8,451 nucleotides of DNA from Candidatus Altarchaeales archaeon (GCA_003663115.1 QMZJ01000050.1:1-8451), one strand, 5' to 3'. Positions 1 to 6,090 are shown, counted from the first letter of the stretch. Program-made: numbers and translations. The notes: generated by a model not told the origin, from the letters alone.

Positions 1-40
1 TTACTATAGTAATATAGTTGGATATTACCATGATACTATA
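1..40. repeat. AT-rich palindromes at the window edge
   Basis: Bases 1-12 (TTACTATAGTAA) form a perfect 12-bp palindrome. TATAGT at 13-18 can pair with ACTATA at 35-40 across a 16-nt loop. This lies beyond the 3' end of the mutase gene and could belong to a promoter or operator of a gene outside the window. The sequence is AT-rich enough for such symmetry to arise by chance. Confidence 0.25.
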
Positions 41-55
41 AAGATATAGCGATAT

Positions 56-1399
56 TCAGATTTTCTCCCTTAGGCATGAATACCCCCTCAGTTCCCTCTC
101 AATAATTCTCCTGATCTCTGAAAGCCCCTCTCTCGTCCTTGCCTCAAACCTCAGAATTAGCGCCGGTTCGGTGTTTGATGCGCGGACGAGACCCCAGCCG
201 CTGTCAAACTGAATTCTTGCTCCATCTACCGTAATAACGCTATAATCTTTTTTGAATTTTTGCGTTATCTCCTCAACGATCCCGAATTTTTTATCATCCG
301 GACACGGGATCCTTATCTCCGGTGTTGACTCATAGCTCGGAATCTCCGAGAGGATCTCCGATAGCCTCTTTTTCGAATTTGACAGTATCTGAGCCATTCT
401 AAGGCCCGCGAAGATTGCATCATCATAGCCATAATAGTTATCCCTGAAAAAGAAGTGACCCGACATTTCCCCTGCCAGTAGGGCATTTTCTTCCTTCATC
501 TTCTTTTTTATGAAGGAATGCCCGGTGCGATACATTATCGGAATTCCGCCATGTTTTTCAATGTCTTCTATGAGAGCCTGAGAACACTTTACCTCCAGTA
601 TTATCTTAGCCTTCTGTCTTTCGAGAATCTCTCTGGAAAAGAGCATAAGAGCCATATCCCCACGAATTATGTCTCCTTTGTCGTCCACGAAGCCGGCTCT
701 ATCTGCATCTCCATCATAGGCTATGCCCAGATCCGCACCCTCTTCTCTTACCTTTTCGATCAAATCCTCCAGAAATTTATCCACGGTTGGATCCGGGTGA
801 TGATTTGGGAAGTTCCCATCTGGCTCACAGTATAACGGAAAAACCTCACAACCAAGATCCTGGAAGATCCTTAGGGCAATTGGTCCCGCCGTTCCGTTTC
901 CCGCATCTATTACTACCTTTAATCTTCTCCCGAGACGGATTCTCTCTTTTACGAACCTGAGATAATCATCTATCGTTTCCCGCTTTGTTACCCTGCCCCT
1001 GCCTTCTTTAAATCTCTTAGATTCTATTATCCTCCCAAGTTCCTGTATCTCCTCACCATAGAGCGTCTCAGGGCCCCTGCAGAGCTTAAAGCCATTATAC
1101 TCGGGGGCATTATGCGATCCCGTGATCATAATCCCCCCCTCCCTCTTATAGTGGATTATCGAGAAGTAGAGAACCGGTGTTGGGACCATTCCTATATCTA
1201 TCACATTACAACCCGTGGAGATTAGACCCCTAACGATGGCATTTCTTAAAGTGGGTGAGCTCAATCTGCAATCCCTGCCAACCACTATATCCCCACCTCC
1301 AACATAGGTTCCAAATGCCTTTCCGATTTCCTCTGCTGTTTCCTCTGTCAGATCCTCACCGAAGATACCCCTTATATCATAGGCCCTGAATATTGACAT
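56..1399 (-). CDS. Phosphomannomutase/phosphoglucomutase (alpha-D-phosphohexomutase family)
   Basis: Cytoplasmic enzyme interconverting hexose-6-phosphate and hexose-1-phosphate (mannose, glucose or possibly glucosamine), feeding NDP-sugar synthesis. The 447-aa product has the whole family layout: N-terminal FRAYDIRGIFG; the phosphoserine loop TGSHNAPEYNGFK with Ser95; the metal-binding DGDADR with Asp229, Asp231 and Asp233; the sugar-specificity loop GEMSGH at 310-315; and the phosphate-binding RASNTEP at 406-412. Length is normal for the family. I chose the ATG at 1399 because GGAGGAAG lies 6 nt upstream (1406-1413) and the family usually begins just before YDIRG; an in-frame start nine codons upstream at 1426 has no such support and lies inside the preceding small gene. 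It is the last gene of a three-gene operon, one base after the stop of the 57-aa gene. Stop is TGA. Substrate preference (mannose versus glucose) cannot be fixed from motifs; the adjacent nucleotidyltransferase supports NDP-hexose synthesis. Confidence 0.95.
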   Translation of the reverse strand: MSIFRAYDIRGIFGEDLTEETAEEIGKAFGTYVGGGDIVVGRDCRLSSPTLRNAIVRGLISTGCNVIDIGMVPTPVLYFSIIHYKREGGIMITGSHNAPEYNGFKLCRGPETLYGEEIQELGRIIESKRFKEGRGRVTKRETIDDYLRFVKERIRLGRRLKVVIDAGNGTAGPIALRIFQDLGCEVFPLYCEPDGNFPNHHPDPTVDKFLEDLIEKVREEGADLGIAYDGDADRAGFVDDKGDIIRGDMALMLFSREILERQKAKIILEVKCSQALIEDIEKHGGIPIMYRTGHSFIKKKMKEENALLAGEMSGHFFFRDNYYGYDDAIFAGLRMAQILSNSKKRLSEILSEIPSYESTPEIRIPCPDDKKFGIVEEITQKFKKDYSVITVDGARIQFDSGWGLVRASNTEPALILRFEARTREGLSEIRRIIERELRGYSCLREKI

Positions 1400-1400
1400 T

Positions 1401-1574
1401 TTATTCTTCCTCCAGATATTTCTCAACCTTTTTTATGGCAAATTTAATCAGTTTTAATCCCTGGTCTAGTGTCTCGAGCTCTGAGAAATTTCTGGCTCTT
1501 AATGCCTCTTCGATCCATTCTTTCCCCCATTGTTCCTTTGCCTTTTTTCTGAATTTATCCCTGTCCAATCTCAT
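1401..1574 (-). CDS. Small charged hypothetical protein (57 aa) inside the nucleotide-sugar operon
   Basis: I do not recognise a family. The frame reads from ATG at 1574 to TAA at 1401-1403 and encodes 57 residues starting MRLDRDKFRKK and ending VEKYLEEE. It is rich in Lys, Arg and Glu, has no cysteine, proline or signal peptide, carries two tryptophans (16 and 20), and should be almost wholly helical with an amphipathic C-terminal helix (LKLIKFAIKKVEKYL). It fits its slot closely: 6 nt after the TAG of the nucleotidyltransferase and one base before the mutase ATG. Its last codons (GAG GAA GAA) supply the mutase Shine-Dalgarno. Its own ribosome site is weak, so translational coupling to the upstream gene is likely. 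This tight packing is the main reason to call it real. It may be a small partner or regulator of the neighbouring enzymes, which is inference only. Without a homologue, chance cannot be excluded. Confidence 0.6.
   Translation of the reverse strand: MRLDRDKFRKKAKEQWGKEWIEEALRARNFSELETLDQGLKLIKFAIKKVEKYLEEE
1406..1413 (-). promoter_or_regulatory. Shine-Dalgarno of the phosphohexomutase gene
   Basis: On the minus strand this reads GGAGGAAG, 6 nt before the ATG at 1399. It is one of the two strongest ribosome sites in the window and decides the mutase start. It overlaps the final codons of the 57-aa gene, as expected for an internal operon cistron. Confidence 0.8.
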
Positions 1575-1580
1575 CCCATG

Positions 1581-2411
1581 CTATTTTATACCCTCCCAAG
1601 CCTTTATAGCCCTTTCATAGGCCTCGTGGGTTCCCGTGTCGAACCACTGACCGTCGAACGGATAGCCATAAAGCCTCCCCTCCTTTGCTAGTTTGGGGAA
1701 GACGTCCGTTTCCATCATTGTCTTCCCCTCTGGAATATAATCTATAACCTTCGGCTCGAGAACATAGATCCCGGCATTTATGAGTTTCGACCCGATAGAG
1801 GTTTCTGGCTTTTCGATAAATTCGAGTATCTTACTCCCCTTCAACCGTGCAACACCGAAGCGCGACGCATCCCTTACTTGAGTTAAAGCTATCGTTGCCG
1901 TCGCGTTATTCTCGCGATGGAAGGCTATTAGGTCATGAAGATCGATGTTAGCGAGAACGTCGCCATTGAACATCAGGAAGGTGCCATTCAACAGATTCTT
2001 CATCAGATTCAGGGAACCTGCGGTTCCCATTTCACTTTTTTCCTCTATATAGGTCAAATCCACGCCAAATCTCGAACCATTTCCGAAATACTCCCTAATT
2101 TTTTCGCCCATATAGCCGGTTGAGAGTATTATATCTCTTATCTCGTATTTTCTGAGGAGCTCTATGATGTGTTGTAAAAGAGGCTTGCCCTGCACCGGGA
2201 TCATCGGTTTCGGAATCTCATAGGTGAAGGGTCTCATCCTTGTACCCTTTCCCCCCGCCAGAATGACGGCCTTTTCTACCTTATTTGCATGTAACAGCCT
2301 TGAGAGGATTACCTCAATTGCATGCGACCTGTCCTTTATCTTTTTCCCGTCCACCATATGGTCTATCTCCTCTACAAGATCGTCACGAATATCTATTGTT
2401 ATCTCTGCCAT
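1581..2411 (-). CDS. Sugar-1-phosphate nucleotidyltransferase with N-terminal ribbon-helix-helix domain
   Basis: Transfers an NMP group from an NTP to a hexose-1-phosphate, giving an NDP-sugar and pyrophosphate; likely mannose-1-phosphate guanylyltransferase or glucose-1-phosphate uridylyl/thymidylyltransferase. Residues ~46-276 form the catalytic Rossmann-like domain: LAGGKGTRMRPFT (51-63), PKPM (68-70 region), GTAGSL (129-134), NGD with metal-ligand Asp151, EKP (200-202), NAGIYV (212-217) and WFDTGT (256-261). There is no C-terminal left-handed beta-helix, so no acetyltransferase part. Residues 1-42 (start MAEITIDIRDDLVEEIDHMV) look like an RHH DNA-binding domain: a short beta strand, a helix, then a second helix containing SHAIEVILSRLL. 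This fusion is odd for a metabolic enzyme and suggests operator binding or dimerisation. First gene of the operon; the start lacks a Shine-Dalgarno and lies 7 nt from a 31-bp promoter-like repeat, consistent with a very short leader. Stop is TAG. Nucleotide and sugar specificity are undetermined. Confidence 0.9.
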   Translation of the reverse strand: MAEITIDIRDDLVEEIDHMVDGKKIKDRSHAIEVILSRLLHANKVEKAVILAGGKGTRMRPFTYEIPKPMIPVQGKPLLQHIIELLRKYEIRDIILSTGYMGEKIREYFGNGSRFGVDLTYIEEKSEMGTAGSLNLMKNLLNGTFLMFNGDVLANIDLHDLIAFHRENNATATIALTQVRDASRFGVARLKGSKILEFIEKPETSIGSKLINAGIYVLEPKVIDYIPEGKTMMETDVFPKLAKEGRLYGYPFDGQWFDTGTHEAYERAIKAWEGIK

Positions 2412-2418
2412 CTCTGTT

Positions 2419-2449
2419 TAGTTATATGTTTTATCTCAAATTAAATAAG
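2419..2449. repeat. 31-bp direct repeat, left copy (probable promoter element)
   Basis: Identical over 31 bp to 3240-3270, in the same orientation; the plus strand begins TAGTTATATG and ends TTAAATAAG. It ends 7 nt before the minus-strand ATG of the nucleotidyltransferase. Read on the minus strand, the TTATTTAA stretch lies about 30-36 nt before that ATG, the distance of an archaeal TATA box serving an almost leaderless transcript. It is therefore probably this operon's promoter. The identity stops abruptly at both edges. Confidence 0.85.
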
Positions 2450-2469
2450 GGGTACAGAACAATGCCTTA

Positions 2470-2480
2470 ATATTTTTATA
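2470..2480 (+). promoter_or_regulatory. TATA-like box of the small RHH gene
   Basis: The AT-only stretch ending TTTTTATA (2473-2480) lies about 35 nt before the ATG at 2515. That would place transcription initiation near 2500, leaving a short leader that still includes the Shine-Dalgarno at 2507-2511. Confidence 0.45.
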
Positions 2481-2506
2481 TTGAATGTTATATTATTATT
2501 AGCAGT

Positions 2507-2511
2507 GGAGG
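2507..2511 (+). promoter_or_regulatory. Shine-Dalgarno of the small RHH gene
   Basis: GGAGG lies 3 nt before the ATG at 2515 and continues as GGAGGGAG right up to the start codon. The strong match supports this small ORF as a real gene and fixes its start. Confidence 0.7.
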
Positions 2512-2514
2512 GAG

Positions 2515-2799
2515 ATGGAAAGCAGCATTGTGAAGATAAAACCTGGTTTGTGCAAGGAGATCGATAACCTCATTAAGAAGGAGGATATCACAGTTTCTGT
2601 TGAAGACTTCGTTAATTCGGCAGTTCGCAATTATCTGATAGAATATCGTGCTAAAAAGATACGAAGAAGGACTAAACCACTCATTAGTAAATTGAAAAAG
2701 AGGGGGTATGCCCCAAAACCGATTACTCGAAAAGAGAAAATAAAAACTGCCGAAAATTATCTGAAAGAAAAGGGTTTAGGATATGAAGATTTCTCTTAG
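2515..2799 (+). CDS. Small ribbon-helix-helix protein, probable antitoxin/autoregulator
   Basis: A 94-aa protein. Residues 3-45 resemble an RHH (CopG/MetJ-type) domain: beta strand SIVKIKP, first helix LCKEIDNLIKKE, then a second helix VEDFVNSAVRNYLIEY. Residues 46-94 are a strongly basic tail (AKKIRRRTKPLISKLKKRG) ending in an acidic YEDFS, the sort of extension that wraps a toxin in RHH antitoxins. It has its own TATA-like box and a strong Shine-Dalgarno. It converges on the PIN-domain gene: its TAG at 2797-2799 overlaps that gene's TAA by two bases, so the pair is not co-transcribed as typical RHH-PIN modules are. It is also divergent from the nucleotidyltransferase, which carries an RHH domain too. 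Antitoxin function is inferred from domain and neighbour; a plain transcription factor is the alternative. Confidence 0.75.
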   Translation: MESSIVKIKPGLCKEIDNLIKKEDITVSVEDFVNSAVRNYLIEYRAKKIRRRTKPLISKLKKRGYAPKPITRKEKIKTAENYLKEKGLGYEDFS

Positions 2800-3230
2800 A
2801 TGAACTCATCTGGGGAATAAACATCTATAAGCTTCTCAACGGGCTCGAAGTCCTTTTTATTCCATGTAACGATACAATCTGCCTTTGCCTCTAATGCAAA
2901 CGCGACATGAAGATCATCGGGTCGATGAACTCTTTGAATCTCTTTTCTTTTTCGTATATGATCACATATATGCCTTTTCTTTTGGGGCAGATACTCAATA
3001 TATCCTACATCCAATCCAATCCCTTCGAGAAAATCGAGAACTTCATTCTTTGATAGATATGTATGAGCTGATATCTCCTTAACGGTTAGGTCAGATATTA
3101 TTAATTTGTGCTTGTCTTCGATACAAATTGCAAAGAACTGCTCAACTCTATAGTTCATAACCTCAAATTTGCCGCCAAATTCCTAGTTTATGTAGCTTAT
3201 GATTACATTTGAATCGACATACAACCTCAT
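2796..3230 (-). pseudogene. PIN-domain ribonuclease (VapC-like toxin) interrupted by an in-frame TAG
   Basis: Read from ATG at 3230 the frame encodes a PIN domain of 144 positions: MRLYVDSNVIISYIN, then TAG as codon 16 (3183-3185), then EFGGKFEVMNYRVEQFF and onward without further stops to TAA at 2796-2798. PIN nucleases use a cluster of acidic residues. Here they are Asp6 in the first strand, Glu52 in the TVKEI segment, and Asp105/Asp106 in the RPDDLHVAFAL helix, followed by the TWNKKDF strand with Asp127. The TAG separates Asp6 from the rest. Restarting at Met25 (3158; GAGG lies very close upstream) would give 120 aa lacking the first strand and first acidic residue, so probably inactive. 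TAG is an ordinary stop in four other genes here, so a nonsense mutation is likelier than recoding. The start lies 9 nt from the right 31-bp repeat, which could be its promoter. Cognate antitoxin candidate: the convergent RHH gene. Confidence 0.8.
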
Positions 3231-3239
3231 CTTGACAAG

Positions 3240-3270
3240 TAGTTATATGTTTTATCTCAAATTAAATAAG
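3240..3270. repeat. 31-bp direct repeat, right copy (probable bidirectional promoter)
   Basis: An exact copy of 2419-2449. It fills most of the 43-nt gap between the divergent PIN gene (ATG at 3230, minus) and rtcA (ATG at 3274, plus). On the plus strand TTATATG at 3243-3249 is 25-30 nt before the rtcA ATG, fitting a leaderless start. On the minus strand TTATTTAA occupies the equivalent place for the PIN gene. The element therefore contains a TATA-like box for each direction. Confidence 0.85.
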
Positions 3271-3273
3271 AAC

Positions 3274-4305
3274 ATGATAACGATTGACGGCTCGAGGGGG
3301 GAGGGCGGGGGCCAGGTTTTGAGAACCTCTGTCGCTATGAGTGCCGTTACCGGGAGGGAGTTTAGAATAGAGAACATCAGGGCGAAGAGAAAAAATCCGG
3401 GTATAATGCCACAGCACTTAAATGCCATATCGTCCACGGCTAAACTCTGCAATGCCGAGACAAAAGGGCTCAGGATCGGATCCATGGAGCTGGAGTTTTA
3501 CCCAAAAAAAGTTAAAGGGAGGAGATTGAACCTGAATATTGGGACTGCGGGCTCAATAACCCTCGTTCTACAGGCTTTGATGATCCCGTCTATTTTTGCC
3601 GATGGGGATGTGAAAGTAACAATTACGGGAGGTACGGATGTCAGGTGGAGTCCACCGATAGATTATTTGAGATTCGTTACCCTACCGATCCTGAAAAAAT
3701 TCGGGTATAGTGCAAAAATTCAGTTAATTAAAAGGGGTTACTATCCTGCGGGAGGGGGCAAGGTAAAGGCAGTAATAGAACCGATAGAGGGGATGGATAG
3801 GATTAAACTCATGAATCGGGGTGGATTGATATCTGTAAAGGGGATCTCCCATTGCCATTTAGATCTAGAAAAGACAAGGGTAGCGAGAAGGCAGGCGAGA
3901 TCTGCGAGGTCCGTTCTCTATAACGAGCTGTCCAATATGGGCTTTCACGGGGATATAGGGATCAAACAAGAGTATTCTGAGGCGTTATCCTATGGTTCTG
4001 GGATCACCCTGTGGGTCGAGACAGAAAACTCCAGAGTGGGGGCAGATTCCGTTGGGGAGAAGGGAAAGAGGGCCGAACTGGTTGGGAGAGAGGCCGCCGA
4101 AGATCTGATTAAGGAATTAGATTCAACTGCTCCACTGGATAGATATATGGCGGATCAGATAGTGCCCTATCTGGCCATAGCCGGCGGCTCTGTGAGGGTG
4201 AGTGAGGTAACAGAACATGCAAGGACTAATGTGGAGATAGTGAATGAATTTGGCTTTGATGTCGAGATTGAGGGGGATGTTATTAGGGCTAAAGGAGTTT
4301 TTTAA
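3274..4305 (+). CDS. rtcA: RNA 3'-terminal phosphate cyclase
   Basis: Converts an RNA 3'-phosphate to a 2',3'-cyclic phosphate using ATP through a covalent adenylyl-histidine intermediate; it acts in RNA end processing and repair. The 343-aa product shows the family hallmarks: N-terminal GSRGEGGGQVLR (6-17), PGIMPQHL (42-49), IGTAGSITLVLQ (89-100), GGTDVRWSPPIDY (119-131), YYPAGGG (156-162), and C-terminal TEHARTN (313-319), where His315 corresponds to the adenylylated histidine. Length matches archaeal RtcA. I start at 3274 because the conserved ITIDGSRGEGGG follows at once; the frame stays open upstream to 3199, but that extension would translate the 31-bp repeat and overlap the PIN gene. 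No Shine-Dalgarno is seen, so the mRNA is probably leaderless. It converges on tmk with a 17-bp overlap of coding ends. No rtcB or archease gene is in the window. Confidence 0.96.
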   Translation: MITIDGSRGEGGGQVLRTSVAMSAVTGREFRIENIRAKRKNPGIMPQHLNAISSTAKLCNAETKGLRIGSMELEFYPKKVKGRRLNLNIGTAGSITLVLQALMIPSIFADGDVKVTITGGTDVRWSPPIDYLRFVTLPILKKFGYSAKIQLIKRGYYPAGGGKVKAVIEPIEGMDRIKLMNRGGLISVKGISHCHLDLEKTRVARRQARSARSVLYNELSNMGFHGDIGIKQEYSEALSYGSGITLWVETENSRVGADSVGEKGKRAELVGREAAEDLIKELDSTAPLDRYMADQIVPYLAIAGGSVRVSEVTEHARTNVEIVNEFGFDVEIEGDVIRAKGVF

Positions 4306-5086
4306 CTGTTCTCCTGATATCATCAAAAACCAGATCAATGGGCTTTGTCCCGTCGATTTTAGTTACATCATCAAACGTTAGATAGTTTTTCCTCACCTTT
4401 TCCAAGAATAAATTATATCTGGCAGTTTCTGCCTCGAGGGTCGTCGGCCTTTCGAACCTCTCGAACTTGATATACTTTGATATCTCCATATCGCGCTTCT
4501 TTTCCAGCTCTCTCAGCCTCTTTTCCGATTCTATAATCCGTTTAATAGCCTGCTTCTGTTGTAATTTTCCATAGAGTGCTTTCCTATTATTTTGAAAGAA
4601 CTTTCTTGCGGCCTCGATTTCTCTGTCCAACCTATCTATTGTCTCCCTGAATTTCTTATCCTTCTCCTGAATCTTGGGAACTGCGGATTCGGGAGGTATA
4701 TCCAACAGGAACGCTATGTCGGGTTTTTTCTCGATTGCGAAGGAGTTGATATCTATGAGCCATTCCCTGTCAACCCCCTGAGCTGCCTGATATGCAATGG
4801 TCGAGTGGTAATATCTCTCCGATATTACGATCTTTTTATCACGAAGGGCCGGTTCAATCTCCTTCTTTATGTGCTCGTATCTATCTGAGGTAAATAGTAA
4901 AGCCAGAGCGTGGGGATCTATTTGCACTCCACTTGACAGAATAGCCTTCAGACAATTACCAATAATGCTGCTGGTAGGTTCGGCGGTTAGGAGAACATCG
5001 CGACCTTCCTTTATCAACCACTCATACAAGAGCTTGGCCTGGGTCGTTTTTCCACAACCATCTATGCCCTCCATAACTATGAACAT
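4289..5086 (-). CDS. tmk: Thymidylate kinase with a charged helical insert
   Basis: Phosphorylates dTMP to dTDP with ATP in dTTP synthesis. Visible motifs: P-loop GIDGCGKTT (7-15), AEPTSS (35-40), LLFTSDRYEHIKKEI (63-77), the SERYYHSTIAYQAAQG core (89-104) that binds the nucleotide monophosphate, and PDIAFLLDIPPE (122-133). At 265 aa it is about 50-70 residues longer than usual. The excess lies roughly at residues 138-215, where the LID region normally sits: a Lys/Glu/Arg-rich stretch likely to form a helical hairpin, after which the usual FLEKVRKNYL resumes at 227. The start at 5086 follows pdxS by 2 nt; GAGGCG at the end of pdxS can serve as Shine-Dalgarno, so the two are probably co-transcribed and coupled. 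Stop is TAG. Because SERYYHS replaces the common DRY version of the second motif, activity on another nucleoside monophosphate cannot be excluded. Confidence 0.92.
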   Translation of the reverse strand: MFIVMEGIDGCGKTTQAKLLYEWLIKEGRDVLLTAEPTSSIIGNCLKAILSSGVQIDPHALALLFTSDRYEHIKKEIEPALRDKKIVISERYYHSTIAYQAAQGVDREWLIDINSFAIEKKPDIAFLLDIPPESAVPKIQEKDKKFRETIDRLDREIEAARKFFQNNRKALYGKLQQKQAIKRIIESEKRLRELEKKRDMEISKYIKFERFERPTTLEAETARYNLFLEKVRKNYLTFDDVTKIDGTKPIDLVFDDIRRTVKKLL

Positions 5087-5088
5087 GG

Positions 5089-5976
5089 TTAAACGCCTCT
5101 AACCTGCAGTAATTCCCTCTCTTCAAGTTCTCGTATATCGATGCCCCTCATTGCCTCAGATAAACCCTTTGATACCTTGGACAGTACCTCGGGGTCATCG
5201 TAGTGTGCCGTTGCCTCTACTATGGCTGCTGCCATTTTGACCGGATTCTTGGACTTAAAGATCCCGGAACCCACGAAATTCCCATCGGCACCCAATTGCA
5301 TCATTAGTGCGGCATCTGCGGGTGTAGCTATGCCACCGGCCGCAAAATTTACGACCTGTAATCTTCCAAGTTTTCTGACCTCCTTTAGCTCGGACAAGGG
5401 TACCTGAAGGCTTTTTGCCTCCCTGTAGAGCTCATCATCGTCCATGCTCTGAACCCTCCTTATCTGAGAGTTTATCAGGCGCATATGTCTGACGGCCTCT
5501 ACGATATTTCCGGTCCCAGCCTCACCCTTCGTTCTGATCATCGCTGCTCCCTCAGAGATTCTCCTTAGGGCCTCGCCAAGATCCCTTGCCCCGCAGACGA
5601 ACGGGGTCTTAAATTTTTTCTTGTCTATGTGATTTTCCTCGTCTGCCGGGGTTAAAACCTCGGATTCATCGATCATATCAACCCCTATGGCCTCCAAAAT
5701 CTGTGCCTCAACGAAATGACCGATCCTTGCCTTTGCCATTACAGGAATCGTAACTGCGTCCATTATCTCCAATATCTTTTGTGGATCCGCCATTCTCGCC
5801 ACACCGCCGGATGCCCTGATATCTGCAGGGACCCTCTCCAGGGCCATTACAGCCACTGCCCCGGCTTCCTCAGCGATCCTTGCCTGCTCTGCGTTCGTGA
5901 CGTCCATAATGACGCCTCCTTTAACCATCTTCGCAAACCCCCTCTTGAGCAGGTCCGTTCCCGTTTTTGCTTTCAC
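5089..5976 (-). CDS. pdxS: Pyridoxal 5'-phosphate synthase, synthase subunit PdxS
   Basis: Makes pyridoxal 5'-phosphate from ribose 5-phosphate, glyceraldehyde 3-phosphate and ammonia supplied by the glutaminase PdxT; it forms (beta/alpha)8 barrels assembled into dodecamers in the cytoplasm. The 295-aa sequence is full length and strongly conserved: GGVIMDVTN with Asp25, PVMAKARIGH with the imine-forming Lys82, IRTKGEAGTGN with the second lysine Lys150, QVVNFAAGGIATPADAA (207-223) and GSGIFKS for phosphate binding. These match the known catalytic Asp24, Lys81 and Lys149 with a one-residue offset. The start is GTG at 5976 with only a weak ribosome site; an AT-rich TATTTTAAT about 28-36 nt upstream on the minus strand fits a leaderless promoter. 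tmk follows 2 nt downstream. pdxT is not in the window. Confidence 0.97.
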   Translation of the reverse strand: MKAKTGTDLLKRGFAKMVKGGVIMDVTNAEQARIAEEAGAVAVMALERVPADIRASGGVARMADPQKILEIMDAVTIPVMAKARIGHFVEAQILEAIGVDMIDESEVLTPADEENHIDKKKFKTPFVCGARDLGEALRRISEGAAMIRTKGEAGTGNIVEAVRHMRLINSQIRRVQSMDDDELYREAKSLQVPLSELKEVRKLGRLQVVNFAAGGIATPADAALMMQLGADGNFVGSGIFKSKNPVKMAAAIVEATAHYDDPEVLSKVSKGLSEAMRGIDIRELEERELLQVRGV

Positions 5977-6090
5977 TTTTCGCCAACTATAATATTTGAT
6001 TCGATTAAAATAAGTCGTCTCCAGATATCCTTAAAGATGAACTCATAAGGATTTGGAAGATCGCACATTTGGGGATTTATTCACTTCAGG

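Noticed and set aside
1400..1426. A longer phosphohexomutase starting at 1426
   Set aside because: The extension lies wholly within the 57-aa gene, and the strong Shine-Dalgarno at 1406-1413 sits just before the ATG at 1399.
3183..3185. Pyrrolysine as a firm explanation of the TAG in the PIN gene
   Set aside because: Four genes in the window end at TAG, no pyl genes are visible, and a PIN toxin is not a known pyrrolysine protein. It is kept only as an alternative.
2419..3270. The two 31-bp repeats as a CRISPR array
   Set aside because: There are only two copies, about 790 bp apart with genes between them, and no cas genes. Spacing and content do not fit an array.
3199..3273. A 25-residue N-terminal extension of RtcA from an ATG at 3199
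   Set aside because: It would translate the 31-bp repeat and overlap the PIN gene, and it adds nothing matching the family, whose conserved sequence begins directly at Met 3274.
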